A stretch of DNA of 64,000 bases from NCBI GenBank assembly GCA_021234535.1, contig SFZH01000008.1, forward strand, positions 930,001 through 994,000. Direction: 5' to 3'. The translations under genes were made by a program, and so were the position numbers. A model generated the notes under the pieces. It worked only from the letters and a program-made list of their open reading frames with translations, searched no databases and was not told the DNA's origin. This document shows positions 49,045-59,737 of this stretch, piece after piece (the first letter of the stretch is position 1; every line of letters starts with the position of its first letter). This DNA is from Stichopus chloronotus (Eukaryota; Echinodermata; Holothuroidea; Aspidochirotida; Stichopodidae).

Positions 49045-49574
49045 CTCTTGGTCCATTAACGGAGAGAGTGGAAAATATTGAGAGGAAGATGATTAAGTTG
49101 ACGGATGTGTTGACGAAACTCCACTCGAAGCCAGCTAAGACTCTCAAGGCGAGCACCCCGGTGTACGTTAACAATAAGGATGGATCTGTTCAGATCGGTC
49201 ATGAGAATAGGACAATTAATTTAAGAAAAACGGAGGTGGAGTCTGCATTCCATCTCAGCCTGACTGGTAAAGACTTTGTACTAAAAATGATGTCCTTGGT
49301 GTTTTCCTCTGAGGAACTGGCAGCATCTAATTTTTCCGGAGGGAGAACTGTTTGTGGTGCTGTCACTAAACATAAGAATTCCTTAAAGAATAATTGGAAG
49401 TTTAAGGCGATACTGTCGAGCGCTGAGAGCAACTTCCCTGGTTGTACAGATGGACACTTCTTTAAGATTTTGAAAGATGCTGTAAATAACAAGTGTAGAA
49501 AGCTGGACAGCAAGATTGAAACAGGTACAGCAACAGGCAGGGAAGTAATTAAGGAAGGGGGAGGGGTACTGTGA
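49045..49574 (+). CDS. BEN-domain cassette exon (alternative 3' or internal exon)
   Basis: Acceptor TTGAATTTTATCAG then CT, phase 1, giving A-L-G-P-L-T-E from exon 7. A short helix follows (ERVENIERKMIKLTDVLTKL, possible coiled coil), then DGSVQIGHENRTINLRKTEV and the BEN domain proper: LTGKDFVLKMMSLVFSSEEL, AASNFSGG, NSLKNNWKFKAILSSAESNF and FFKILKDAVNNKCRKLD. The order (V-x-I-G start, helix with V-F-x-x-E-E-L, S-N-x-x-G, I-x-x-K-C-R end) fits BEN, a DNA-binding and chromatin-repressor domain. The frame runs to TGA at 49,572-49,574. A phase-1 donor (ACAG|GTACAG at 49,525) could instead join it to later exons; the residues after it (TATGREVIKEGGGVL) look non-domain. Confidence 0.85.
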
Positions 49575-52500
49575 TAAGCCTCATCTGCCATTGTTTGACA
49601 TGAAAGAAGTAATTCCTGTAAGGTGCATTTATTTCCATATTAATGTTGGAGGTTAAAAATGATCATCCTGTATCTTTTCATAAGAGTGAAGGGGAGGGGT
49701 TAGAGAGGAATATCCTTTCATGTGCTTTTATTTACAGATTGTGGGAGGGGTGAAAAGGAAATGTACCACTTTGCTTTCATTTTGGCAGATTTCTTTTTCT
49801 TTGTGATTGAATAATGTATATGTAAAGAGGTTCATTGAGTAGGTTCATAAAATTCATATTTCGTCACACCTGTTGAGTATTACTCATATGTTGATGATAA
49901 ATGCTCAAACTATGTATATGACCCACAAGTGATGCAATCATGATAGGGTAGTTTACAATCAAACTAATTTATTACAAATTTGCAACTAGACACTTTTTAC
50001 CACAAGAAAATGCGCCATAGATAACCCCTATTCATTAATAAAAGCTACAATTTCTCACGTTTTCAGTAAGGGTAGGGACAAATATATGAGTAATGAAGCT
50101 GGTTAGAAATATCGACATGAAAGTATTTCCTTCAAACTCATTACAAAATTAATGATATAAACTCAATGAACCCCTTTAAAGTGATTTACATGGCATATAT
50201 TGGTATGACTGTAGTATGTCATCTATATTTTCTATATTTTAATCTTCCACTGTTTTGTGGTGTGTCGAGTTTGTTTTTGTGGGTGTGCAGGGTGGGGGAT
50301 GTGCTGCTGTTCATAGGGTAACCAAGTCCCAACACTTTAAAAGTTTCCACAGATTGAAGAGAGGTGATGAGGTACAAATACCGAACCTGGTCCCAGGATT
50401 AAAGTATAACTTTAGCAAAGTGGTTCCTCAACCTGCAGGTAATCATCCCCTGGGGTAATTACACCCTGTGGTAGTTAACCCAGGGCGTAATGTTAGTGTT
50501 TCATGGGGTAACCAGTAATCGTTGGTCCTGTCCAGGATCCTTTGTTGTAGAATATTGTCAATTGTGATACTAAAATTTCCACCGATGTGATAATGGTGGT
50601 TGATTCTTAGGCGAGCACCTTTGCCTTAGCCATGGATATGTTTCTTGTTTTGTCGTTGTCCACGCAAATTCACTTTGCTGTGAATGTGAACTATGGAGAA
50701 ACTATTTTTAAGCGGGGAATGCCCTGGGTGGCTGTTTGAAAAGGGGGGGTGGGGACTAACTGGAAACAAAAAGCTTAAAAACCACTGCTTTAACATTTGT
50801 TCATTTACTGGTAGGACCACTGAGCTTAATGAATCTGAAATTTTGTGGGCAAACAAATTGATGTAACTAGTTGATGGTACATAAAAGTTTGGCTTGTCAT
50901 TTTAAGGATACTGATCCCTCCCTGATTGTTTAACTAAACCAAAACTATATGAGAAACTTCTGTAATTAGTAATTATGCAAGCTTTGTGTTTGCCTGGCTA
51001 CTGTACTGTTAAATCCAAACTTAAACTGTGTCACAGTTTGCTAAATCTGTCAGAAAATTGTTTTGTAATTTGTAATTTTCAATTCCTGTTCTTCACGTTT
51101 TTTTTTCAAACTATGCAATATCCTCCTACTACTCAATGATCGTACCTTTTGCCGTCAATTACCAAGTCTTAAACTGGTGGATAGGTCTCAGCTTAAGGTT
51201 AGATTAAGTGGTAGCTTTAGACCAACCTACCCACAATGTATTCTAAGGTGAGAGTGTACCTTCCCTTTGTGGAACCTTAATTTGTTCAAATACATTCTTT
51301 TCAAACATGCTATAATGGTTGTTTCTGGCCAAGAACCAGCCAGTCACATCCACTGCAGACATAAATGTTATTTTCTGTCCCGCATTCCTGTGTTGATCTC
51401 CGCCTTACTCATAGTAATACCATGGCTGCAGTGAAAAATTTTCCATGAACCTCAACCAATCCTGTGTTCCTTGTAGGCAGTGTAACGCACCACATTCCCC
51501 TTGGGCTATTCACAGACAGGTAGATAGGCAATGATCTTGTTCTTATTTTACACATTGGCATAACTGCAGTATTTCCAAGGTGGTAGTTACACAGGTTAGA
51601 GAGACCCTTTAAAGTTTTTATTCTGTTGACATTTTGGGTGGAGAAGAACCACTAAATTCATCACACTGGAGATGACTAGCAATTGTACAACGACTTGAGA
51701 AAAGATTTTTGTCAACCTTTTAGTGAGGGGGGGAGGGTTGAGCAAAGTGATATGGTTTGCCCTTTTTTGTGCTGTTGAGTGTGATATACCATTTTTATAC
51801 TTTCACTTCACTTGTCTACCATTGATTATAATTTCAAACCAGTTTAACCTCTAGACCATACCCTCATCTGCATACTTCCAGTTGAACTCTTTGTTTTTCA
51901 AAAGACAGTGTGTACATTATCCTTTGCGTTGGCTATGTGACGAATTCACACATGTATCAACAGTGAATGAAAGACTTTCATAACATAGCCCATAGGCCAA
52001 CCCAACTTGCACTGCATTTGCAATTATTGTTGCTGTTTCAACTGCCGTTCATGTAACAGATAGACATTGTGAAGTTAGTGGCAGATTGCAAGTCCCATTT
52101 AAACTAACATTTTCATGACCCAAGCCAAAGAGCACCTCAAGAAGTTTTTGGAAAGGAAGAATTTTGATACACCACATGACCCCGAGTAAATGTGCTCATT
52201 TGAAAAATGTAATGCCCTTTGGGCATTTAAAGTACAGTATTACTTGGATAGTGCCATGTAAAGCCACCTCATCGAATGGAAGATCGTAAACTTTCTTTTT
52301 TTAATTTTACGGAAGATAAGTAATTGCTAGAAGTATGTTTTCTTAGTGAACCATAAACAGAGAGACTGGCGTACTAATGGGCAACAGAAATCCTCATGAT
52401 GAGGAAAGTAAGTTCATTTGATGACAGTCACACTAGAAATGGCTGTGAAAGTTCAAGAAGTGACCAAAAATAAAAGAAAAACTGGAATGAAAAGCAGCAC

Positions 52501-53557
52501 AAGTAATGTAAAAGCAAAGTGATGGGAAGATGACTTGCAGATGTACTGTGCGTACCTGATTGCTGATGATATTCTGTTCAAGTGTACAAGGTACCATAAA
52601 ATTTATGGTTCAGGCATTTGGAAGTGAGGGCCAAATTCAAAGATTGTAACTGCACTTATCTGCTGGAAATACATTAATGGTACTAGTCTGTGTAAGACTA
52701 CAGTGTACTTTAAATATGATATTGCGGGAAATGTAGGTATGCTGCAGTGCTTTCTCTCTGGTTTCACACTTTATATCCAGACAATATATTGTCTCCAGTG
52801 CTTGTAGTACAAAGAAACAAAGGTTGGATGGTTACATTACATACAGTAACTATCATGCACATGGCTTGAGACTAACATATATTACATAGACTAGACCTTG
52901 TCAACAGCTTGAGTCTCACCTCTTTACCTGAATCTGGTGTTGTGCAAGACTGGTGGTTACTAGACTGCAATACTGCCCTTAATATACGCAGTGGCTGTAC
53001 TAATCATGGATATGACGAGGTCATATCACTGTGACTGAAACATACATTATTGTTGCATGGTTGTAGATGTCACATGTGTCGTCCGATATATCATTGTGAC
53101 AGAATCTAATGTTGTAAGAAACACTTCATAGAAACAGGTTTACTTGCCTGTTGCAATTGAGTATTAAAGCACACCATCATGCTGTATGAAACTACTTATA
53201 CTGGTCACATGACTGGCCAAACCTTGTGATATGTATGAGACTTGGCTGCATTAGAAACATCTCATGAATCGTGAATCTAATCGTCTTTGGCATTCCGTTA
53301 AAGTGGTCACATGACTTTGGCTAATACCCTCTGATACTCCTGGAGATGTTGACTTCTTCATACTGTAGGTGTGCATATACTGTATCTGATGTACAGTTTG
53401 TGCACAGTATGTACAGTACCTCACTCTTTCCATGAATGCCTTGCCCAAGGTTTGCAGGATGTTCTAGATTTGAAGCATAACTTACTCTCAAAGTACAACT
53501 TTACCAAAGCTTTGAGGGTCACTTGATTGCATGAGTGCTTTTGTCCTTGCTTCATAG
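49575..53557 (+). other. 4-kb spacer after the BEN exon
   Basis: No zinc-finger or BEN segment is recognised. A small open frame at 50,255-50,458 has no splice phase compatible with the BEN exon donor. The last kilobase (52,970-53,130) holds a block (CAATACTGCCCT, GTCATATCACTGTGACTGAA) that recurs at about 56,865-57,020, so it belongs to the repeated unit of the last four cassettes. Confidence 0.5.
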
Positions 53558-54036
53558 GTTCACCCTATCACATTGAAAGGACAGTACCACCCACAGTAAT
53601 GACAGAAGGCTATGAGGGGAGTAACATCAACACTGCTAAGTTGCTGACAAGGGCATCACTCAAAAGTAGGGTCCGAACCGCAGGAGCCAAGTCAAATCGT
53701 CGCAAGAGGCTAGAAGTTTTTGCACCTGATGCAAAGCAAGCAGTGTCCAACGGTCCCGCCTTGAAAGCTAAACCTATGTTTTTGTGCCGATTTTGCAACC
53801 ATCCCTTCACCTGCAGGAGCAACTGTGAAATCCACGAGCGCAGGCACACGGGTGAAAGGCCCTACAAGTGCCAGTTCTGCCCAAAGCAGTTTGTCTCACT
53901 TGGCGAAAGAAAGACCCACGAAAATTTCCACACCGGTGCCAAACCATACAGCTGCAGATTCTGCGACAAGTGCTTTGCCAGCACTGGAAGTCGAGGCCAA
54001 CATGAACTGAAACACAGACGCGAATATTCTTCCTAA
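53558..54036 (+). CDS. Cassette 9: alternative 3' exon with three C2H2 zinc fingers
   Basis: Acceptor GTCCTTGCTTCATAG then GT, phase 1, G-S-P-Y-H-I-E-R. It starts the second family (cassettes 9-12), whose linkers share EGYEGSNINTAK and a basic SNRRKRLEV motif. Fingers lie at 53,779-53,847, 53,863-53,931 and 53,947-54,015; linkers TGERP and TGAKP; tail RREYSS then TAA. Finger 1 helix residues are C, S, N, I; finger 3 S, G, S, Q. An in-frame ATG at 53,599 could in principle start a short protein lacking the NPL half, but no promoter is evident. Confidence 0.92.
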
Positions 54037-55479
54037 AAGTCAACAGATTGTGCAACAGATAGTTGGACTGTTTCCACGAAAAGAGTTTGATACCAACTTC
54101 TGCAGCTGAAGAGCAGATACATATACTGTATACTGCATGATGCAAAATGAATTCACTTCACATGTTGAAAACGATCATATGGTAGACATTGAGAGCAGAG
54201 TAATGTAGGTTTGGAGTTGGTTGATGTCAGATGGTTGGTCAGAATCTGGTGTTCAGTTTAAGGTGGATAACTCTGGACATTGAGAGGCTACGTCTCTATG
54301 CATGAATCCAGTCATGGGAAAGACTTAACAGACACCGTCCTTGAATGTAGCCCTCCTATAAAACTTTCAACAGTTAGGCAATCACTCTCCCTGAATCTAA
54401 CCCTAATAATCAGACTTTCAACAGACAATATCACTGCCCTTAAAACTAGTGTGTTGCAAGACTGTATCAACAGATATCAACAGACAATATCACTGTCCCT
54501 GAATCTAGTGTGCTGGAGGACTGCATCAACAGACAATATGACCGTCTCTGAATCTAGTGTGTTGCAAGACTGTTTCAACAGACAATATCACTGTTTCTGA
54601 ATCTAGTGTGTTGCAAGACTGTTTCAACAGACAATATCACTGTCCCTGAATCTAGTGTGTTGCAAGACTGTTTCAACAGACAATATCACTGTCTCTGAAT
54701 CTAGTGTGTTTCAAGACTGTTTCAACAGACAATATCACTGTTTCTGAATCTAGTGTGTTACAAGACTGTTTCAACAGACAATATCACTGTCCCTTAATCT
54801 AGTAATGTGCAAAATTCTGAATATTTGCCAGACCACAACACTCTTCGTTGTGCAACTCAGGAAATGATGAAAAAAAAAATCACCATGACTGAATCATTGT
54901 CATTTTACCGTAAAAGATACATTTCACATGTGAGATGTTCTGTCACTGTGACAAAATATAGCAATGTCAGAAACATTCAAACTGATCACAATGGTGTGCA
55001 TGAGTGGCAGGGATTGGATAAAAGAAAAGAGTGTAGCCATTACCAACAAAATGTCGCTAAACATGTTTATTATTCATGAGACATTTTGGAGAGGTACCGT
55101 AGCCATGACTACCTGTGCCATTAGTTATTTTGAGCTATATTTATGTATATGTCTTATGGAGTAGTTGACTACATATCTCTGGGATTCTGTTAAGCAAGAA
55201 TGTCACATGAATGGGGCTAGTTTTGTAGGACACTAGCGACACGTGTCGCATCACCATACAACTGCTGATACCGTCTAGTTTCTTGATGATGTTACCTACC
55301 ATATAGGTGGGCATTCACTGCGAATGATGGACAGTTTGTGCACAGTATGCAACTCACTCTTTACTACATTACCTTGCCATGATTTGCAGGATGTTCTAGA
55401 CTTCTCATTTTGTACAGAGGGATGACAACATTACCAAAGCTGTGAGGGTCACTTGATTGCTTTTGTCCTTGCTTCATAG
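54037..55479 (+). other. Flank between cassettes 9 and 10
   Basis: It holds the 49-bp minisatellite (listed separately). From about 55,305 to the acceptor the sequence parallels the upstream flank of cassette 9 (GTTTGTGCACAGTATG; GAGGGTCACTTGATTGC). Confidence 0.7.
54405..54803 (+). repeat. 49-bp minisatellite
   Basis: Units contain CAACAGACAATATCACTG, CTGAATCTAGTGTGTTGCA and AGACTGTTT. Regular 49-bp spacing is clear at 54,576, 54,625, 54,674, 54,723 and 54,772, with less regular copies before. Single diverged copies occur near 56,218-56,255 and 60,158-60,245, at the same relative place downstream of cassettes 10 and 11. Confidence 0.9.
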
Positions 55480-55946
55480 GTTCATCCTATCACAATGAAG
55501 GAACAGTACAACCTGCAGTAATGACAGGAGGCTATGAGGGGAGTAACATCAACACTGCTAAATTGGGGTCAAGGGAATCACTCAAAAGTAGGGTTCGAAC
55601 TGCACGAGCCAAGTCAAATCGTCGCAAGAGGCTAGAAGTTTTTGCACCTGATGCAAAGCAAGCAGTGTCCAACGGTCCCCTTTTGAAAGCTAAAACTATG
55701 TTTTTGTGCCGATTTTGCAACCACCCCTTCAGCTGCAGAAGCCACTGTGAAACCCATGAGCGCAGACACACGGGTGAAAGGCCCTACAAATGCCAGTTCT
55801 GCCCAAAGCAGTTTGTCTCACGCGGCGAAAGAAGGACCCACGAAAATTACCACACCGGTGCCAAACCATACAGCTGCAGATTCTGCAACAGGTCTTTTGC
55901 TAGCACCGGGGGCCGAGTCAAACATGAACACTACAGGCACAAATAG
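55480..55946 (+). CDS. Cassette 10: alternative 3' exon with three C2H2 zinc fingers
   Basis: Acceptor GTCCTTGCTTCATAG then GT, phase 1, G-S-S-Y-H-N-E-G. The linker is nearly that of cassette 9 (SNRRKRLEVFAPDAKQAVSN). Fingers lie at 55,701-55,769, 55,785-55,853 and 55,869-55,940; linkers TGERP and TGAKP; the tail is a single Lys, then TAG. Finger 1 (FSCRSHCETH) and finger 3 (FASTGGRVKH, with X4 between the histidines) differ from cassette 9 at predicted contact residues. The very short tail sets it apart. Confidence 0.92.
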
Positions 55947-58900
55947 TCATCTTAAAAAGTCAAATCTGGAATGTGCAACAGGTACAGAAGTGATATTTGT
56001 TGCCTGAAGAGAATTTTCAAGCTCTTATATTTCTATAGGTGAAGAACAACCACATGTACACTACATAAATGATTGTGGAAAAAGATCACATGGTTCTAAA
56101 TATATTGAAAGCAGAGTGTACCTACTGTAGGTTTGCAGTTTGTTGATGTGAGATGTTCAGACGTAGGGAGGGGTGTTCATGTTGATTGGAATACACATGA
56201 ATATATGCAAACACTGTATCAACAGGCAATATCACTGTCCCTGAATCTAGGGCCTTATGAAAAGATCATATCACTATGATAGACTTTTACAAAACTATCA
56301 AGATATGTCACATGTGAGATATCATGAGACCTTTCAAATACCACAAAATCTCACTCAATCTCCATCTGGTCAAGAAAATGAGGAAAATAATCCAAATAAT
56401 CACTTCAGAATATGTTTGCCGATAGTTTGACTCTAGTCATTATGTGAAAAGACGACACAAGTCTAGTAGAGTCATCCAGCATAGTGACTCGAGTTGAGTC
56501 ACTTCCATGCACTTTCTGAAACTTCTGACTCGAGTCAAGTCTTTTGACCCAAGTGACGGGAGTCATCAAAAATCGTGATCCTAGTCTGACTCGAGTCAGT
56601 GACTGGAGTCATCACAGCACTGGATGCAATTACACACAGTAAGACGATGATGACAAAGTAGAGCTTCTAACAACTATATCTGCTCATGAAGAACATATAC
56701 TAGTTTGTAAGATGGAAAGATCTTGTAAATTAATACAGTTTGGACTGAAGTAGGGTACGTAGCAAAGGTTGTTGTTTATATGCTGTCATATAGGGAAAGT
56801 GCCTGAAAATACTGCAGTGTTGTACAAGACTTCACATTTAGGGTCTCTCTATAGAGATCACAATACTGCCCTCAATACAAACAGGGGGGGTACAACTCAT
56901 GTGAAAAGGTCATATCACAGTCACTGCATCATACATTACTGTTGCACAGAAGGGGATGTCACAAAAGATGTCACATTTTAGATGTCATGTCACTGTGACA
57001 AAATCTATTATTGTAAGAAACACTGTTTGTAAACAGTGAAACTGAGTCCTGTACTGTAGGTGTCACATGTCATTCTACATATATGGAAGTCCATGATCGC
57101 AGGTCACATCACCGACTGAATCTTGAACGTCCATGAGGTACTGCATAGATAGGTCACAAGATTAGCTGTATGTGGTGGTTTTTTTTTTTTATATCTGATC
57201 ACAACGTCTCTCTTTCTCTTCGTAATGTCGAATATTGAAATGCATAATGACGAATGTCATCCTGTGACACAGGGAGGAATATCACTAAACTATCACTTCT
57301 CTTTAAATTTTTTTTTTGTGATGTGTTGAATGGGCGTAGATATCAATTAATCCTTGTAGTGTAGGTTCCAGGAACTGATCAAAACTACAAATGTGCATTT
57401 TTTGTAAGACAAACCATCCTAAGCTACACTCCTCGCTATAAGCATAACCTTTCATTGGTAAAACTTCAAAACGTTTATAATTGCATTCACCATTATGCGG
57501 AAAGAGGGACAACATGACGGCGTCTGAATGTACTCTTGACATGACGATGTACATGACAACATGTGAACTGGTCATGTCGATTGGCTTTATTTCATCGTAT
57601 CATGTGAGACTCACAAATGTAACGTGACTGAACATTAATTTTGGTATCTTACATCAGAGTCAGCCTCCTTGTCGTGACCACAGTTACCATGTGGTATGAG
57701 ATTCCTAAAAATTTGTTAGATGAGTGCATGGGCATCTTGTGCACCATAAGTGTAGGGTTTTGTGCTGCCTTTTGTGGCAAACTATTACTCTTCTTTTGAG
57801 CTTTTCTTTCATTTTGTTCTCTTTCTCTCTGATCACTGTATGTTATCTAGTTTATTTTCACCCATCGTTATTGTTCTGACATCAGACCGTACATTTTTGC
57901 ATTATTCAACCAAATCCTTAAACTTTACCATCAGACAAAAGTTGTGACATCTCACAATGTTGCTTCAGTGTTAAGAGAAAGTGGTGAAAAAATCTCTGGA
58001 ATATGATTTTGAGAACTTACTGCAATTACAGTAAGACTGCACTTACATATTATGCTGCGAAGTATTGCTTTTGTAAAATAGTCATCGGTTTACTGAAGAG
58101 CCAAGGTTGTAAAGTGATGGCTTGGAGTCTATATTTTACCCTTTACACAATTCAGCACAAGCACAGTAGATCTACTGACATGAAAAACACACATTGCAGT
58201 ATTGACAGAATCATTAAAAACATAGCAAATAGCCACAATATCCCTCAAAATTTATCCAACGTTGACCATTTTACAGGCCTTTCTGTTTTACAAAATTTTG
58301 CATTATGAATAAACATACGCAAAATATGCAAATTTTGTGACTTCCATGGAAGGTAACGATACGATAAACCTTATACTATCTTTGTCTTTTTTTAACTGTT
58401 GTGTCAAGGAAAATTGAGAATTTTGTCTGCTTCGATGGTTTTACTTGGAATCATGTATTGTCTTCTGTCAAATATAGGTATCACCCTGTAGTAATAAAGT
58501 AGGTGTAAGAGACATGTACTGTAGAACTACGGTGGTAGAAATATTAACACTGCACCACTCAGCATCATTGGTTTTGCATTTACATCCATTTTCATCAATT
58601 TCTCAATCACTGTGTGTAACCTTTTGTGTTTTATGTATTCTTTTTATTGTTTTAATACCAGACTGTACAGTATATGCATACATTATCAAATCCTTCTTCT
58701 GTGTAAGCAAACATTGTTATGTTTCACCAGGTTTGCTTCAAATGTTAAAGAAGAAAGTTGGAAAATCTCTGGTTATGTTTTTGAGAACTTATTACAGTTA
58801 AGACTGCTTCATCAAATGTAACAAAAGTGTTCATGTCGTAATTTATTCAGTGATTGTGATCTTCTGTGGAGCCAGGGTTCTCAGTCAGATTCCGGTGCCA

Positions 58901-59258
58901 GTACATTGTAAGTAAGGTACAGTACATACTTTAAAAAGTTTAATAATTTCTTCTGCAGAACACAACAAAAAGCAGTGTACTGGTTTGGAAACATTGATCT
59001 CACAGTGTGACACAGAAGGGAGCTCGATTGAATGGAGTTGGAATCATCACAGTTTTGTCATTAATCCATGTTTCCATCTTTCAACTTTAGTACGTGTGCT
59101 CTGATATCGAAAAACAAAACTATACAGCATCGTCACCAATTTCTCTCAGGCTCATTTCATCCCTTTCAGGGTAGTCTGTACTTTTAGGTAAACAAAATAC
59201 AACTTGAATATTTCAAATCTGTGAGGGTCACTTGAGTGCTTTTGTCCTTGCTTCATAG
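55947..59258 (+). other. Spacer between cassettes 10 and 11 with repeated blocks
   Basis: A GACTCGAGTCA-rich interspersed repeat end lies at about 56,410-56,625. A block of about 350 bp with GATCACTGTATGTTATC and GAGAACTTACTGCAATTACA (about 57,800-58,150) recurs, diverged, at 58,600-58,920 and 61,130-61,460. No gene is recognised. Confidence 0.6.
56410..56625. repeat. GACTCGAGTCA-rich interspersed repeat fragment
   Basis: Multiple direct and inverted GACTCGAGTCA / TGACTCGAGTC variants end at GTCATCACAGCACTGG. Such palindrome-rich ends are typical of DNA-transposon termini. No matching opposite end is identified. Confidence 0.5.
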
Positions 59259-59737
59259 GTTCACCCTATCACATTGAAAGGACAGCACAACCCACAGTAA
59301 TGGCAGAAGGCTCTGAGGGAAGTTACATCAACACTGCTAGGTTGCGGTCAAGGGAATCGGTCAAAACTAGGGTTAGAACCGCAGTAGTTAAATTGAATCA
59401 TCGCAAGACACTTCAGTCTGTCCCATCCAGTGTGAGACCCTTTATGGACAATGGTCCAGCTGGGAAAGCTAAAACTATGTATTTGTGCCGATTTTGCGAC
59501 CGTCCCTTCAGTTTTAGAAGCAACTGCAAAGTCCATGAGCGCAGACACACGGGTGAAAGGCCCTTCAAGTGCCAGTTCTGCCCAAAGAAGTTTGTCTCTT
59601 CGGGAGAAAGAGCAACCCACGAAAATGTTCACACTGGTGCCATATCATACAAATGTAGGTGCTGTGAAAAGGTTTTTACCTGTGCAGGAAGCAGAAGTAG
59701 ACATGAATCAAAACACAGGCATGGACAGTATTCTTAA
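59259..59737 (+). CDS. Cassette 11: alternative 3' exon with three C2H2 zinc fingers
   Basis: Acceptor GTCCTTGCTTCATAG then GT, phase 1, G-S-P-Y-H-I-E-R. Linker EGSEGSYINTARLRSRESVK, then basic KLNHRKTLQS. Fingers lie at 59,480-59,548, 59,564-59,632 and 59,648-59,716. The second linker is TGAIS, which lacks the Lys-Pro of the consensus and may loosen finger 3 docking. Finger 3 (CRCCEKVFTCAGSRSRH) has contact residues C, G, S, R. Stop TAA. AATAAA at 59,883-59,888, about 145 bases after the stop, is the best-placed poly(A) signal in the array. Confidence 0.92.

Noticed and set aside
50255..50458. Open frame of 67 codons after the BEN exon, with a CAG|GTAATC donor at its end
   Set aside because: None of the AG acceptors inside it keeps its frame open in phase 1, so it cannot follow the BEN exon donor, and the translation has no recognisable features.
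53599..54036. Cassettes 9-12 as separate small zinc-finger genes starting at the internal ATG
   Set aside because: All have conserved 3' splice sites upstream with matching phase and an open frame to the acceptor. Separate promoters are not visible, so exon use is more likely.
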